This document shows, one piece after another, positions 8,318 through 18,123 of a DNA stretch of 64,000 bases. Within the stretch, counting starts at the first letter, position 1, and each line of letters starts with the position of its first letter. Location of the stretch: NCBI RefSeq assembly GCF_009498215.1, contig NZ_CP043498.1:3863798-3927797 (forward strand). The letters run 5' to 3'. Below the pieces are notes generated by a model. That model searched no databases and had not been told where the DNA came from. It saw nothing but the letters and a program-made list of their open reading frames with translations. The translations under genes and the position numbers were made by a program. Source of the stretch: Rhizobium grahamii (lineage in GTDB: Bacteria; Pseudomonadota; Alphaproteobacteria; Rhizobiales; Rhizobiaceae).

Positions 8318-10766
8318 CAGTGATTGGCGACGAGATCGTTTGCCGAACGCAGCACCTTGCCAACGACGATGTCGTTTGCCGACAATGCTTTCGCGGTCCG
8401 CAGCGCAAACACGTGGCTTTCACCGGGAAGCAACGTGACCAGCATGGAATCGACGACGGCATCGGGATCGAGCCGGTCGGCCATAAGGCAGAGGTCCTTC
8501 AGGAGGGTCTCGGCCGTCACCTTGACCGCATATCCATCGGCTGTGGCGCTAAGCTCGATCGTTGCCCGCGGTGGCGGAAGCTTCAGATCGAGGTCCTCGA
8601 CGAAGTAATGGAACGCACGCCGGTCAAGCATCTGCACGACGATGAGTTCATCATTGGCGTTGCCGGTGGTCGCAATCTCCGCAGGCAGCGGAAACGACTT
8701 CGCTTCGAAACGGTCGCAGAGCAGCCGCCAGAACTCGAACTCGGCAAGCACCGTTCCGTCTAGCGCCAGGCGCTTCCCTGATATCTTCGCCCGCCAGAAC
8801 AGGGTGCGCTCGTTGACGGCCACAGCCGCCAGCCCGCCATCGCGCGGCTGGATGGTCAGCAGCCTCGGATCGAAGGCCTGCTGCATCGCATACCAGAGCG
8901 GCTTGCGCCGTCCCGCTGAATCGAGTGCCGCCCAGGACGTCACCGGCCAGCAGTCGTTGAACTGCCAGACGACGGCGCCTTTGCAGACGCTGCGGTGCGA
9001 ACGCATGTGCTCGACCGCGAAGCGGATGGCGCGGGCCTGGTTGAGCTGCGTTGCGAAGTGCCAGTCGTCCATCGTCTGCGGCACCGGCAGATGTCCGGCA
9101 AGGCCTCGGATCAGCTTGTCATTGCCTTGGGTGGCCTTCTGGTGATGGAACACCCCGTTTGAGACCGGCGTCAGCGGCGTGTCATGCACGCTTTCCTCTA
9201 TTGTCGCCCAGTTCGGCGGCGCCTGCCAGCCAAACTCGGAGCAGAAGCGCGGGATGTAGTTGCGATAGACCTCGTATCCGACATCGTTCCAGACGTCCCA
9301 GATGTGCTTGCAGCCGTGCTCATCGGCGTTCGGCTCGATCTCCATCGTCCCGGAATAGGGGCTTCCCGGATAATAGGGCCGATCCGGATCGAGCTCAGCG
9401 CAGAGCTTCGGCAGGACATCGAGATAGTACCCGAGCCCCAGCTGACGCCCTCCTTGATGATCGGCCGCCAGCCCCATTCGTCGAAGCCCCAGATATTTTC
9501 GTTGTTACCGTTCCAGACGATCAGCGACGGATGCGGCATCAGGCGCGCGACATTGTCTCGCACCTCCGCCTCGACCTCGCCGCGCAAAGGCTCTTCCTCG
9601 GGATAGGAGGCGCAGGCAAACAGGAAGTCCTGCCAGACGAGCATACCGGCGCGGTCGCACGCCTCGTAGAACTCGTCGCGCTCGAAGATGCCGCCGCCCC
9701 AGACGCGCAGCAGATTGATGTTTGCAGCCCTCGCTTCCTCGATCCGGGAAGCGTAGCGCTCCGCCGTGACCCGCGGCGGAAAGCAATCATCCGGGATCCA
9801 GTTCGCACCGCAGAGGAAAAGCGGTACGTCGTTGATGACGAAGGTGAAGGCCGAACCATGCTCGTCCGGTGCGGTATCGAGCCTGACGGAACGGAAGCCG
9901 ATCTCTTTCGAGTAACTATCGAGCAAGTCGTCGCTTGCGCCGTCGCGCAATTCGATCTGCAGCGGATAGAGCGGCTGTGCACCGAGATGATGCGGCCACC
10001 AGATCTGCGGCGACGGAACGGTCAGCTGGAACTCGACCTCATCAGTTTCTTCCGCGAGCTTGGCGACGTGGCTCACACCGGCAATGCTCGCGACGAGCTT
10101 CGCCGGAGCGCCGTTACTACGCTCGACGCTTGCACGAACTGTCACGCGCCCGTCTCCGCCGGCAAGTGTCGCCGAAACCCGCGTCTCCGCAAGCCGCGCC
10201 CGCTCCCAGCTTTCCAGCCGCACCGGCTTCCAGATCCCTGCCGTCACCAGCGTCGGGCCCCAGTCCCAGCCGAAGTTGCAGGCCATTTTGCGCATCAGGT
10301 TGCCAGGGCCGGGATAGTTGTTCGGCCGATAGCCGTAATGCGCTTCCATCTCGGCGCCGTAGGCATAGGCGGAACGGAAGGTCACGACCAGCTCGTTCGC
10401 GCCGTGCTTCAAGCGCTCCGACACGTCGAAGCGATAGGTGCGATGCATGTTGAAGGTTCGGCCAAGCTCCTCGCCGTTCAGCACGATCGTCGCGACTGTG
10501 TCGAGGCCTTCGAACACGAGCTCCTGAACTTTCCCGGCGTCAGGCGACGCATCGAAGCTGCAGCGATAGGTCCAGTCTTCCTTGCCGATCCAGTCGTTGG
10601 TGATCTCGTTGACGTCGAGATAGGGATCGGGAATGAGCCGGTTGGCGAGCAGGTCGAGATGCACGCAGCCTGGCACCTGAGCCGGAATTTCAGCCGGCAG
10701 GTCAGGGCGGGCTGTAACGTTGCAGGAGAGCGTCCAGCCCCGGTTCAGTTCGGTCTTTTCGATCAT
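8317..10766 (-). pseudogene. beta-mannosidase (GH2), frameshifted
   Basis: The N-terminal part (10766 to about 9440) has the GH2 jelly-roll and Ig-like domains and ends with the acid/base glutamate motif NGNNE. The C-terminal part (about 9436 to 8317) has the nucleophile motif SEFGWQ and the C-terminal domain. The frame breaks at the C4 run 9436-9439. One extra base there restores a single protein of about 816 residues, the usual size of GH2 beta-mannosidases. As written, the two catalytic glutamates lie in different frames. No signal peptide is visible, so it should be cytoplasmic and act on imported mannosides. It starts 9 bases after gloA. Confidence 0.88.
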
Positions 10767-10775
10767 GGGAAACTC

Positions 10776-11171
10776 TTAGAGATAACGGCCGTGGCGCTGC
10801 AGGACTTCGATCTTGTAGCCGTCGGGATCGGTGATGAAGAAGAACAGCGCCAGCAGTTTGCCGTCGCGATTGAGCTCGACGATCTTGCCGGGGTTCAGGC
10901 CCGCTTCCGTCAGGCGCTTGTGTTCCGGCTCGAGTTCCTCGACCGACAGTGCAAGGTGGCCATAGCCGTTGCCGAGATCATAGGGCTCTGTACGTCCCTT
11001 GTTGATGGTCAGCTCCAGCTCGAAGCCGGTTTCCTCGTTGCTCATGTAGATCAGCGTGAAGGTATCGAAGTCGATGCGATCGGCGACCTTGAGGTCGAAG
11101 ACCTTGCCGTAGAACTCGACCGATCGCGCCTCGTCGAGAACGCGGATCATGGAGTGAATCATCTTGGCCAA
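10776..11171 (-). CDS. gloA: lactoylglutathione lyase (glyoxalase I)
   Basis: The 131-residue protein converts the methylglyoxal-glutathione hemithioacetal to S-lactoylglutathione. The four metal ligands of the bacterial enzyme are in place: His6, Glu53, His72 and Glu122. The start is a TTG at 11171 supported by GGGAGG five bases before it; the alternative ATG at 11162 would be too far from that box. It lies between the yehW-like gene (47-base gap) and the beta-mannosidase gene (9-base gap), all on the minus strand, so it may share transcripts with either. Confidence 0.93.
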   Translation of the reverse strand: MAKMIHSMIRVLDEARSVEFYGKVFDLKVADRIDFDTFTLIYMSNEETGFELELTINKGRTEPYDLGNGYGHLALSVEELEPEHKRLTEAGLNPGKIVELNRDGKLLALFFFITDPDGYKIEVLQRHGRYL

Positions 11172-11218
11172 GGCTGCCTCCCATTGCCGATATCACGGCA
11201 GTCTTGGTAGCCGTCGTC

Positions 11219-11968
11219 TCATGCCGGGCGCAAGCCAATTCTTTGCGTGATAGCGTTTTCGACGAGCCCCATCGCATCGTAGATCAGGACTGCCATCAAG
11301 CCGACGATCAGGCCGCCTTGCAGGATGAAGGCGGTGTTGTCGGAGATCAGCCCGGCGATGATGACCTCGCCAAGACCCTTGGCGGCAACGGTCGAGCCGA
11401 TCGTCGCGGTACCGATGTTGATGACTGTCGCAACCTTGATTCCTTCGATGATCAGCGGCAGCGCCAATGGCAGCTCGACGCGGAAGAGCCGCTGTGTCGA
11501 ATTCATCCCCATGCCGTCGGCTGCGTCGAGCACCGCGGGTGATACCTGATGCAGGCCCGAGATCGTGTTTTCGAAGATTGGCAGCAGCCCGTAGAGAAAC
11601 AGCGCCACCAGCGTCGGTCCGGCGCCGAAACCCATGGCGGGCACGGCGAGCGCCAGGACGGCGACCGGCGGAAATGTCTGCCCGGCATTGGCGATGGCCC
11701 GCGACAGCGGCAGGAAATCGGCGCCGCTCCTGCGCGTCACGAAGATGCCGCCGGCGACGGCAAGCACGGTGCTGCCGGCAATCGAGATCAGCACCAGCTG
11801 CATATGGGCCAGCGCCAGCCCGGGCAGGGAGTTCTGCGTATAGACCGCCGGCGCGTTGTTCTTCGTCAGCGGTACCAGCAGGAAGGACAGCCACTCCGTC
11901 TTGAACAGGAGGATCAGCAGCAGCGCCAGCGCCAGAAGGCGAAACAGATTGGCCGTGATCAGCTTCAT
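11219..11968 (-). CDS. yehW: osmolyte ABC transporter permease (YehW-like)
   Basis: The 249-residue membrane protein is a binding-protein-dependent permease of the OpuC/YehW type with about six hydrophobic helices. The cytoplasmic loop carries the EAA-like segment EGIKVATVINIGTATIGS and an upstream GLLPIFENTISGL. It overlaps the ATPase gene by ATGA. Length and fourth position match YehW in the E. coli osmF-yehYXW operon. The substrate is presumably glycine betaine or a related compatible solute. Confidence 0.85.
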   Translation of the reverse strand: MKLITANLFRLLALALLLILLFKTEWLSFLLVPLTKNNAPAVYTQNSLPGLALAHMQLVLISIAGSTVLAVAGGIFVTRRSGADFLPLSRAIANAGQTFPPVAVLALAVPAMGFGAGPTLVALFLYGLLPIFENTISGLHQVSPAVLDAADGMGMNSTQRLFRVELPLALPLIIEGIKVATVINIGTATIGSTVAAKGLGEVIIAGLISDNTAFILQGGLIVGLMAVLIYDAMGLVENAITQRIGLRPA

Positions 11969-12909
11969 GCCTTACGGCCCAGCTCAAGCAGCTGCGACAT
12001 GGAAATTGAGCCGACGGGCTCCTTTGCCGTATCCTCTACCGCTGCCTCGTCGATCCCCTGCCAAATCATCTCGGCCAGCGCATCGCGCAGGCTGAGCGAT
12101 TGCGGCAGGCCATGACCGAGGCCGACTTTTGCCGGGGCCATGCTCGAGGTCAGCGACAGCAGCGACATCCGCTTTAGCGCTCGGTCCGTGGTGCCGGTCA
12201 GCTGCTGTACGAAGGGGTGCGCGGGTTCGGTGAGGATTTTTTCCGGTGTCGAATATTGCAGCAGCTTGCCGCCGCGCATCACGGCGATCCGGTTGGCGAG
12301 ATGGAAGGCTTCGTCCATGTCGTGCGTGACGAGAATGACCGTGGTGCCGAACTGTTTCTGGATCGCCAGCAGATCGTCCTGCGCCTTGCCGCGAATGACG
12401 GGGTCGAGCGCACCGAACGGCTCGTCCATGATCAGCACTTCCGGCTCGGCAGCAAGTGCGCGCGCCACACCGACGCGCTGCTGTTCGCCGCCGGAAAGCT
12501 GGTGCGGATACTTCGACGAGAAGGCCTTCGGATCGAGATTGAACAGACCGAGTAGTTCGTCTACCCGCGCCTTGATGCGCGTCTTGTTCCAGCCGAGCAA
12601 CTGCGGCACGGTCGCGATGTTCTGGGCCACGGTGCGGTGCGGAAACAGCCCATTACCCTGGATGACGTAGCCGATATTGCGGCGAAGCTCGGTCTCCGGC
12701 ACGTCGGCGACATTGCGCCCATCGACAAGGATCTCGCCCTCGCTCTTCTCCACAAGCCGGTTGATCATCCGGATCAGCGTCGACTTGCCCGAGCCGGATG
12801 TGCCGACGATCACGGTGATCGTGCCCTTCTCGACCGACATCGAGACATTGTCGACGACAGTGGTCTCGCCGTAGCGTTTGGTAACGTTGCGGATATCGAT
12901 CATGCTCAT
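11965..12909 (-). CDS. yehX: osmolyte ABC transporter ATP-binding protein (YehX-like)
   Basis: The 314-residue ATPase has Walker A GTSGSGKST, the signature LSGGEQQRVGVARAL, Walker B VLIMDEPFGALD and the switch histidine in LVTHDMDEA. It is of the proline/glycine-betaine (OpuAA/YehX) subfamily. No CBS pair is obvious in the short C-terminal tail. It overlaps the upstream permease gene and the downstream permease gene by 4 bases each, which indicates translational coupling. Confidence 0.9.
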   Translation of the reverse strand: MSMIDIRNVTKRYGETTVVDNVSMSVEKGTITVIVGTSGSGKSTLIRMINRLVEKSEGEILVDGRNVADVPETELRRNIGYVIQGNGLFPHRTVAQNIATVPQLLGWNKTRIKARVDELLGLFNLDPKAFSSKYPHQLSGGEQQRVGVARALAAEPEVLIMDEPFGALDPVIRGKAQDDLLAIQKQFGTTVILVTHDMDEAFHLANRIAVMRGGKLLQYSTPEKILTEPAHPFVQQLTGTTDRALKRMSLLSLTSSMAPAKVGLGHGLPQSLSLRDALAEMIWQGIDEAAVEDTAKEPVGSISMSQLLELGRKA

Positions 12910-14072
12910 GCGGCAGGTCCCCGAATGCTGTCGACGACCGCATCGAGGATGACGGCCGATGAAAAGGCGAAGATGACGGTCGGCACGGCGCCGAGAAGGA
13001 CGAGGTCCATGGCCGTCTGGCCAAGTCCCTGGAAGATGAAAACTCCGAAACCGCCACCGCCGATCAGGGCCGCGACGGTCACCAGACCGATCGATTGCAC
13101 CAGCACGATGCGGATGCCGGTGATGATGACGGGCAGCGCCAGCGGCAGGTCAATCCCGGTGAGAATCTGCTGCCGCGTCAGCCCCATGCCGGAGGCAGCG
13201 TCGCGCACCGCCGGATCGACGCCCTCAAGCCCGACGACCGTATTGGCAACGACAGGCAGCAGCGAATAGAGCACCAGCGCGATCAGCGCAGGCGCGGCAC
13301 CGATGCCGCTGACCCCAAGCGCAGCCGCCAGCGGCACATGCGTGGCGAGATAGCCGAGCGGCAGCATCAGCAGGCCAAACAGCGCGAGGCTCGGAATGGT
13401 CTGGATGAGGCTCAACCCTTGCAGCAGCGCGGATCTGAGCTTCGGCACCCAGAAACAGATGATCCCGAGCGGCATGCCGATCAGAACCGATATCGCCAGC
13501 GATCCGAAGGCCAGCTTCACATGCGTCAGCGCCTCGGACCAGAACTGGTCGCCACGATTGGCGTATTCGCGCATGATCGACAGGCTGTCGAGCAGCCCGG
13601 AGCGCAGGAAGAGAACGAAAAGACAGGCATAGAGTGCCAGCGCCGCAATGCGCATCCACGGCGTCAGCCGGATCTTCACCAGCGCGTCGGACACGACAAG
13701 CGCCGTCACCGCCAGCAGCACCCAGAACCCGCCGCCCGGCGTCATTCGGGCAACGGTGCTGCCCTCCGGCGTGAATGCGGTGGCAACAACCCCCATGGTC
13801 GCGATCAGCGCCGCGAGACAGAGTGTCGAAATCGCCAGCCGCACGCGCGCGTTCTCGAGAAACAGCACGGCGAACGCCGTCAGCACGAGAAGAAGCGTCA
13901 GAGCGATAGCGGAAGGCTGATTGAGAAGCTGCGTCAGCAGCATCGGCTTGCCGCTGGCGATGCGGTTTGCCTTTACATAGATGAAAGGCAGAAGCCCCGC
14001 GCCCGCAATGCCGGCGAGCACGAGAACGACGCCGAGCCGGTCCAGCGTGCGGACCGCTAAGGTTTCTGCCAT
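12906..14072 (-). CDS. yehY: osmolyte ABC transporter permease (YehY-like)
   Basis: The 388-residue permease is longer than its YehW partner because of additional N-terminal hydrophobic helices (about residues 12-145) before the transport domain. The domain has GLEGVDPAVRDAASGMGLT and DLPLALPVIITGIR, the coupling-loop region typical of OpuC-type permeases. Size and order agree with YehY. It is preceded, after 66 bases holding a hairpin, by the binding-protein gene. Confidence 0.85.
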   Translation of the reverse strand: MAETLAVRTLDRLGVVLVLAGIAGAGLLPFIYVKANRIASGKPMLLTQLLNQPSAIALTLLLVLTAFAVLFLENARVRLAISTLCLAALIATMGVVATAFTPEGSTVARMTPGGGFWVLLAVTALVVSDALVKIRLTPWMRIAALALYACLFVLFLRSGLLDSLSIMREYANRGDQFWSEALTHVKLAFGSLAISVLIGMPLGIICFWVPKLRSALLQGLSLIQTIPSLALFGLLMLPLGYLATHVPLAAALGVSGIGAAPALIALVLYSLLPVVANTVVGLEGVDPAVRDAASGMGLTRQQILTGIDLPLALPVIITGIRIVLVQSIGLVTVAALIGGGGFGVFIFQGLGQTAMDLVLLGAVPTVIFAFSSAVILDAVVDSIRGPAA

Positions 14073-14101
14073 CGATCCATCCCAGTATGGAAAGAAAATA
14101 A

Positions 14102-14125
14102 GCTCCGCCCCTGAAGGAGCGGAGC
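14102..14125 (-). promoter_or_regulatory. intergenic hairpin between osmF-like and yehY-like genes
   Basis: A 7-bp stem (GCTCCGC/GCGGAGC, 10-nt loop) followed on the minus strand by TTATTTTCTTT lies between the binding-protein and permease genes. It may act as a partial terminator or 3' stabiliser favouring the binding protein. Confidence 0.45.
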
Positions 14126-14138
14126 ATGGTCCTGTCGC

Positions 14139-15047
14139 TTACTTCAGGAAGCCTTTTTCCTTCAGGTAGCCTTCGGCCACGGCCTTGGCCGGCTCGCCAT
14201 CCACCTGGATCTTGCCGTTCAGCTTGCGCAGTTCATCGGCCGTCAGGCTCTGGAAGATCGGTGCAAGCACCTCTTCGATCTTCGGATTGGCTTTCAATAC
14301 CTCTTCGCGGATGATTGGCGTCGGCGCATAGACCTGCTGCACGTTCTTGTCGTCCTCAAGCACGGTCAGCTCGGCTGCCTCGATCGCGCCGTCGGTGCCG
14401 TAAACCATGGCAGTGTTGGCGCCGTTGGTCTTGTCCGCTGCCGCCTTGATCGTCGCCGCCGTATCGCCGCCGGAGAGAATGATCTCCTGCTCAGGCTTCA
14501 GCGTGAAGCCGTAGGTGGTCTGGAAGGCAGGCAGCGCACCGGCAGAGTTGACGAATTCGGCCGAGGCCACCAGCTTGGCATCGCCGCCGCCCGCAACCCA
14601 TTTGCCGAAGTCTGTCAGGCTCTTCAGATTGTTCGGGCCGGCAACATCGTTGCGCACGGCGATCGCCCAGGTGTTGTTGGCGGGCGAGGGCGTCAGCCAG
14701 ACGATCTTGTTGGCGTCGTAATCGAGCTTCTTGGCCGCTTCGTAGCCCTGCTGCAGGTTCTTCCAGGCGGCATCCTCGGGCTTGTTGAAGAAGAAGCCGG
14801 CATTGCCGGTATATTCCGGATAGATGTCGATCTCGCCCGCGGTAATCGCCTTGCGCAATACAGGCGTGGTGCCGAGCGCGACTTTGTCCTGCGTCTTGAT
14901 CCCGTTGGCATTGAGCGCCAGCACGATGACGTTGCCGAGCAATGTTCCTTCGGTGTCGATCTTCGACGACACGACGACGTCTGCGGCGTGAACGGTGCCT
15001 GCCGCAAATGCGGATAGCGATACGGCAAGTGCGAATTTCGTAAACAT
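14139..15047 (-). CDS. osmF: osmolyte ABC transporter substrate-binding protein (OsmF-like)
   Basis: The 302-residue protein starts with a signal peptide (MFTKFALAVSLSAFAAGTVHA). It continues as an OpuAC-type binding fold: VVSSKIDTEGTLLGN, DIYPEYTGNAGFFF and WLTPSPANNTWAIAV are typical of the glycine betaine/choline/OsmF subgroup. An AAGGGGATAG box precedes the ATG. It is the first gene of the four-gene importer, in the same order as osmF-yehY-yehX-yehW. Some OsmF homologues bind glycine betaine weakly, so the true ligand is uncertain. Confidence 0.88.
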   Translation of the reverse strand: MFTKFALAVSLSAFAAGTVHAADVVVSSKIDTEGTLLGNVIVLALNANGIKTQDKVALGTTPVLRKAITAGEIDIYPEYTGNAGFFFNKPEDAAWKNLQQGYEAAKKLDYDANKIVWLTPSPANNTWAIAVRNDVAGPNNLKSLTDFGKWVAGGGDAKLVASAEFVNSAGALPAFQTTYGFTLKPEQEIILSGGDTAATIKAAADKTNGANTAMVYGTDGAIEAAELTVLEDDKNVQQVYAPTPIIREEVLKANPKIEEVLAPIFQSLTADELRKLNGKIQVDGEPAKAVAEGYLKEKGFLK

Positions 15048-15319
15048 GGACTATCCCCTTGATCGTTAAAGCATGCGCAATCTTTGTCGAAGATCACCGC
15101 GAATAAAATTGCTGACGAAAAAGGCCATAGGCCCCGGTCGCTCGCAAGGAATTGCGTACCTGAAATAGAGTGCTGCGAAGAAAAAACGATGCAGCAGCAA
15201 AAAATGTACTCGCAGTTTCCGAAGAACACCGGCGATGGCGAAAAATTCCTTGTTCGGGGAGTCGCGGCAGGGGCCATCTTGGCTTACACAGGCAGCAGCT
15301 GGAAGAGGGAGATTCAAGC
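15048..15319. other. intergenic region, divergent promoters expected
   Basis: This 272-base spacer separates the osmF-like gene (minus) and cutC (plus) and should hold both promoters. I see no tRNA, strong hairpin or clear operator in it. Short open frames on both strands have no ribosome binding site or recognisable domain. Confidence 0.5.
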
Positions 15320-16042
15320 GTGACAATTCTGCTGGAAGTGTGCGTCGACAGCCCAAGGGGCCTCGCTGCGGCGATCGAGGGAGGTGCCGACCGCATCGAG
15401 CTTTGCTCCGCGCTCGAAGTCGGCGGCCTGACGCCGCTCGCTGGCCTGATGAAGGCGGCTGCTTCCGCCCCTATCCCGGTCTACGCGATGATCCGGCCAC
15501 ACGCCGGCCCCTTCGTCTTCGACGCCGCCGACGAAGTCGCCATGATGGCCGATATCGACGCTGTCAGGGCATTCGGCCTTGCCGGCGTCGTCATCGGCGC
15601 CAATCGGCCGGACGGTACGCTCGATATGCCGCTGATCCACCGGCTGAAAGCTCACGCCGCAGGGCTCGGCTCGACCCTGCACCGCGCATTCGATCTCGTG
15701 CCGGATCCCGACGCGGCTCTCGATCAGGCAATCGAACTTGGCTGTGAACGCATCCTGACCTCAGGCTGCGTGCCGAAGGCGTTTGACGGGATCGACACGC
15801 TTGCCCGTCTGTCGCGAAAGGCGGCCGGTCGTATCTCGATCATGCCCGGCAGCGGCGTGCGACCGACCAACGCGGCGGAAATCCTTCGCGCGACCGGTGC
15901 GCGCGAGATTCATGGATCCTGCAGCACGCCGGTCGCCAGCGTCGATGCACGTGCCGTCGCCTTCGGTTTCGAGGCGCCCGCCGCCAACCGAACGGATAGT
16001 GCTGTTGTCCGTCAGATGCGGCAGACGATCGACGCGATCTAA
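15320..16042 (+). CDS. cutC: CutC family protein (copper homeostasis)
   Basis: The 240-residue protein is a TIM-barrel of the CutC family. Family blocks are EVCVDSPRGLAAAIEGGADRIELC (split by the barrel's first helix), GGLTPLAGLMKAA, IRPHAGPFVF, VVIGANRPDGTLD, LHRAFDLV, RILTSGC, and IMPGSGV near the end. I chose a GTG start at 15320 because GAGGGAG lies 8 bases before it and the family begins at that point. The role in copper handling is by family name; biochemical function is poorly established. It ends 4 bases into the convergent dehydrogenase gene. Confidence 0.92.
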   Translation: MTILLEVCVDSPRGLAAAIEGGADRIELCSALEVGGLTPLAGLMKAAASAPIPVYAMIRPHAGPFVFDAADEVAMMADIDAVRAFGLAGVVIGANRPDGTLDMPLIHRLKAHAAGLGSTLHRAFDLVPDPDAALDQAIELGCERILTSGCVPKAFDGIDTLARLSRKAAGRISIMPGSGVRPTNAAEILRATGAREIHGSCSTPVASVDARAVAFGFEAPAANRTDSAVVRQMRQTIDAI

Positions 16043-17058
16043 TCCGCGACCTTTATCACCGCCTTGATCAGGCCAGCCTTTTCATGCGCCCAGCGCGCCA
16101 GGTCTTCCGGCGTGTTCGTGAGCGTGGTTCGGTGCGTGATCAATTGGTCGACGGGCACGAGGCCCTTGGCGATCGAATCCGCGACATGCTCGAAGTCCAC
16201 CTGGGTCGCATTGCGGCTGCCGATCACCATCATTTCGCGCTTGTGAAACTCTGGATCGGAGAAGCGGATATCGTCCTTGACCACGCTGACCAGCACCAGC
16301 GCGCCGCCGTGCGCGACGAAGCTGAAGGCCTTCTCCATCGACGGGCCATAGCCGGTAGCGTCGAAGACGACATCGAAACCGTCGCCCTCTGTCTTCGCCT
16401 TGACGGCTTCCGCGGCACCTTCGCCGGCAATAATGCCTGACGAGAAACCGAACCGGTCGGCTGCCATCCGCAGCCGCTCCTGGCTGGTGTCTAGCAAGGT
16501 AACCTCATGGCCTGATATCCGCGAGAAGATCGCGGCACCCAGCCCGATCGGGCCGGCGCCGATAACGAGCGAGCGCGATCCCGCTGGCGCCATGGAGCGG
16601 CGAACCGCATGGGCGCCGATCGCCAGAAACTCGGTTGTCGCCGCCGCCTCCAGGCTCACGCCCTCCGCGGGATAGAGATTGCCCGCCGGCACACTGATCT
16701 CTTCGCAGAACGCACCGTCGGTATGAACACCCAGCACCTTGATGTTGGTGCAGCAGTTCGGCTTGCCCTGGCGGCATGCAACACAACTGCCGCACGAGAG
16801 GTAGGGATTGACGATGACCGGCGTGCCGACGGCAAGGGCGACACCATCGCCCGCCTCCAGAACCGTTGCCGAGATTTCGTGCCCCATGACGCGCGGATAT
16901 TCGAGGAACGGATGCTTGCCCTCGAAGATGTGGTAGTCGGTGCCGCAGATGCCGACGTGACTGACGGCAAGGCGCACCCAGCCGGCTTCAGGCGTGCCGG
17001 GGGAAGGGCGGTCCACGAGCTCGAGGACACCGGGTTCTTGGCAAAGCACTGCTTTCAT
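16039..17058 (-). CDS. zinc-dependent alcohol dehydrogenase of the sugar locus
   Basis: The 339-residue medium-chain dehydrogenase has catalytic zinc ligands Cys38 and His60-Glu61, structural zinc cysteines at about 89, 92, 95 and 103, and the NAD(P)-binding GAGPIGLG. It is closest to polyol and sugar-acid dehydrogenases such as L-threonine, sorbitol or L-galactonate 5-dehydrogenases. It is the last gene of the importer operon. I infer that it oxidises a sugar acid or deoxy-sugar acid made by the neighbouring enzymes. Convergent with cutC, with a 4-base overlap. Confidence 0.88.
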   Translation of the reverse strand: MKAVLCQEPGVLELVDRPSPGTPEAGWVRLAVSHVGICGTDYHIFEGKHPFLEYPRVMGHEISATVLEAGDGVALAVGTPVIVNPYLSCGSCVACRQGKPNCCTNIKVLGVHTDGAFCEEISVPAGNLYPAEGVSLEAAATTEFLAIGAHAVRRSMAPAGSRSLVIGAGPIGLGAAIFSRISGHEVTLLDTSQERLRMAADRFGFSSGIIAGEGAAEAVKAKTEGDGFDVVFDATGYGPSMEKAFSFVAHGGALVLVSVVKDDIRFSDPEFHKREMMVIGSRNATQVDFEHVADSIAKGLVPVDQLITHRTTLTNTPEDLARWAHEKAGLIKAVIKVAD

Positions 17059-17084
17059 GAGGGTCTCGCATTCCTGAAATTGAA

Positions 17085-17108
17085 GAAGCCGGCATCGACG
17101 CCGGCTTC
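17085..17108 (-). promoter_or_regulatory. hairpin between the permease and dehydrogenase genes
   Basis: A perfect 9-bp stem (GAAGCCGGC/GCCGGCTTC, 6-nt loop) lies in the 66-base gap. There is no T tract on the minus strand, so an RNA-processing or stabilising role is more likely than full termination. Confidence 0.45.
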
Positions 17109-17124
17109 ATGTCTTGCCGGCCGA

Positions 17125-18099
17125 TTACGGGTTGCGGCGGCGGCGCAGCTGATCGAAGTAGACGATCACGATGATCAGCAGGCCGGTGATGATACGCTGC
17201 CAGAACGAGTTGACGTTGAGCAGGTTCGCACCGTTGTTGATGGTCGCCAGAATGAAGGCGCCGATCAGCGGACCGTGGACGGAGCCGACCGCACCGAACA
17301 GGCTGGTGCCGCCGATGACCGAGGAGGCGATCGCCTGGAGTTCCCATCCGTCGGCCTGCGTCGCGTTGCCGATCGCGATGCGCGACGCCAGAAGGACGCC
17401 GACGAAGGCGGCGAAAGTCGCCGAGAGAATATAGGCCATGTAGATGATGCCGTTCACCCGCACGCCCGAAAGACGCGCCGCCTCACGGTTTGAACCGACG
17501 GCGAAGAGATAGCGACCCCAGCGGCTGAGATGCAGGAAGATATAGGACGGCACCGCGACGAGAATGACCATCCAGAACAGGCTCGGCACGCCGAGGAAAT
17601 CCGCGCGGGCAAAGTTGGTGAAGGGCTCGTTGACGATGTTGATGGTCGAACCGTTGGTGATGAGAAGGCCGATACCGCGAAGCGACGTCAGCGTTGCCAG
17701 CGTGATGATGAAGGGCGGCAGTCCCATCTTCACGATACCGAAGCCATGGAAAACGCCGATGCCGACACCGATCAGCAGGGTGATCAGGATCGACGCCCAT
17801 ACCGGAAAACCGGCCTGCAACAGCCAGGCGAGGATAACGGTGCAGAAGCCGACGATCGCACCGACGGAGAGGTCGATGCCGGCAGTGATGATCACGAAGG
17901 TCTGGCCGAGTGCCAGGATGGCGGTCATCGCGCCCTGGCGCAGCAGGTTCGAGATATTCAGCGGCGTCCAGAAGCTCACTGTGACGAATCCGAGCACGAT
18001 CCAGAGAAAGGCCAGGAGACCGATAAGGGTCAGGCCGAAGAGGATGTTCACTTTCCGGCGCGGCGGCGGTGCGGCGATATCGGTGGGGGTTACGGTCAT
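17125..18099 (-). CDS. sugar ABC transporter permease (RbsC-type)
   Basis: The 324-residue membrane protein is a CUT2-family (ribose-type) permease with about eight to ten hydrophobic segments. The family block ITAGIDLSVGAIVGF and the C-terminal GTSLFGAVGSVHGPLIGAFIL are diagnostic. A GGGAGAGAG box precedes the ATG. It forms an importer with the RbsA-type ATPase immediately upstream (24-base gap) and the binding protein at 19794-20780. Confidence 0.92.
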   Translation of the reverse strand: MTVTPTDIAAPPPRRKVNILFGLTLIGLLAFLWIVLGFVTVSFWTPLNISNLLRQGAMTAILALGQTFVIITAGIDLSVGAIVGFCTVILAWLLQAGFPVWASILITLLIGVGIGVFHGFGIVKMGLPPFIITLATLTSLRGIGLLITNGSTINIVNEPFTNFARADFLGVPSLFWMVILVAVPSYIFLHLSRWGRYLFAVGSNREAARLSGVRVNGIIYMAYILSATFAAFVGVLLASRIAIGNATQADGWELQAIASSVIGGTSLFGAVGSVHGPLIGAFILATINNGANLLNVNSFWQRIITGLLIIVIVYFDQLRRRRNP

Positions 18100-18123
18100 T
18101 GGTTCTCTCTCCCTCTTATTCTT

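Noticed and set aside
9051..11210. A 719-codon open frame on the plus strand
   Set aside because: It is antisense to the beta-mannosidase and gloA genes, has no recognisable domain, and reflects GC-rich codon structure.
15084..15323. 79-codon open frame before cutC
   Set aside because: No ribosome binding site, no domain, and it runs over the cutC start.
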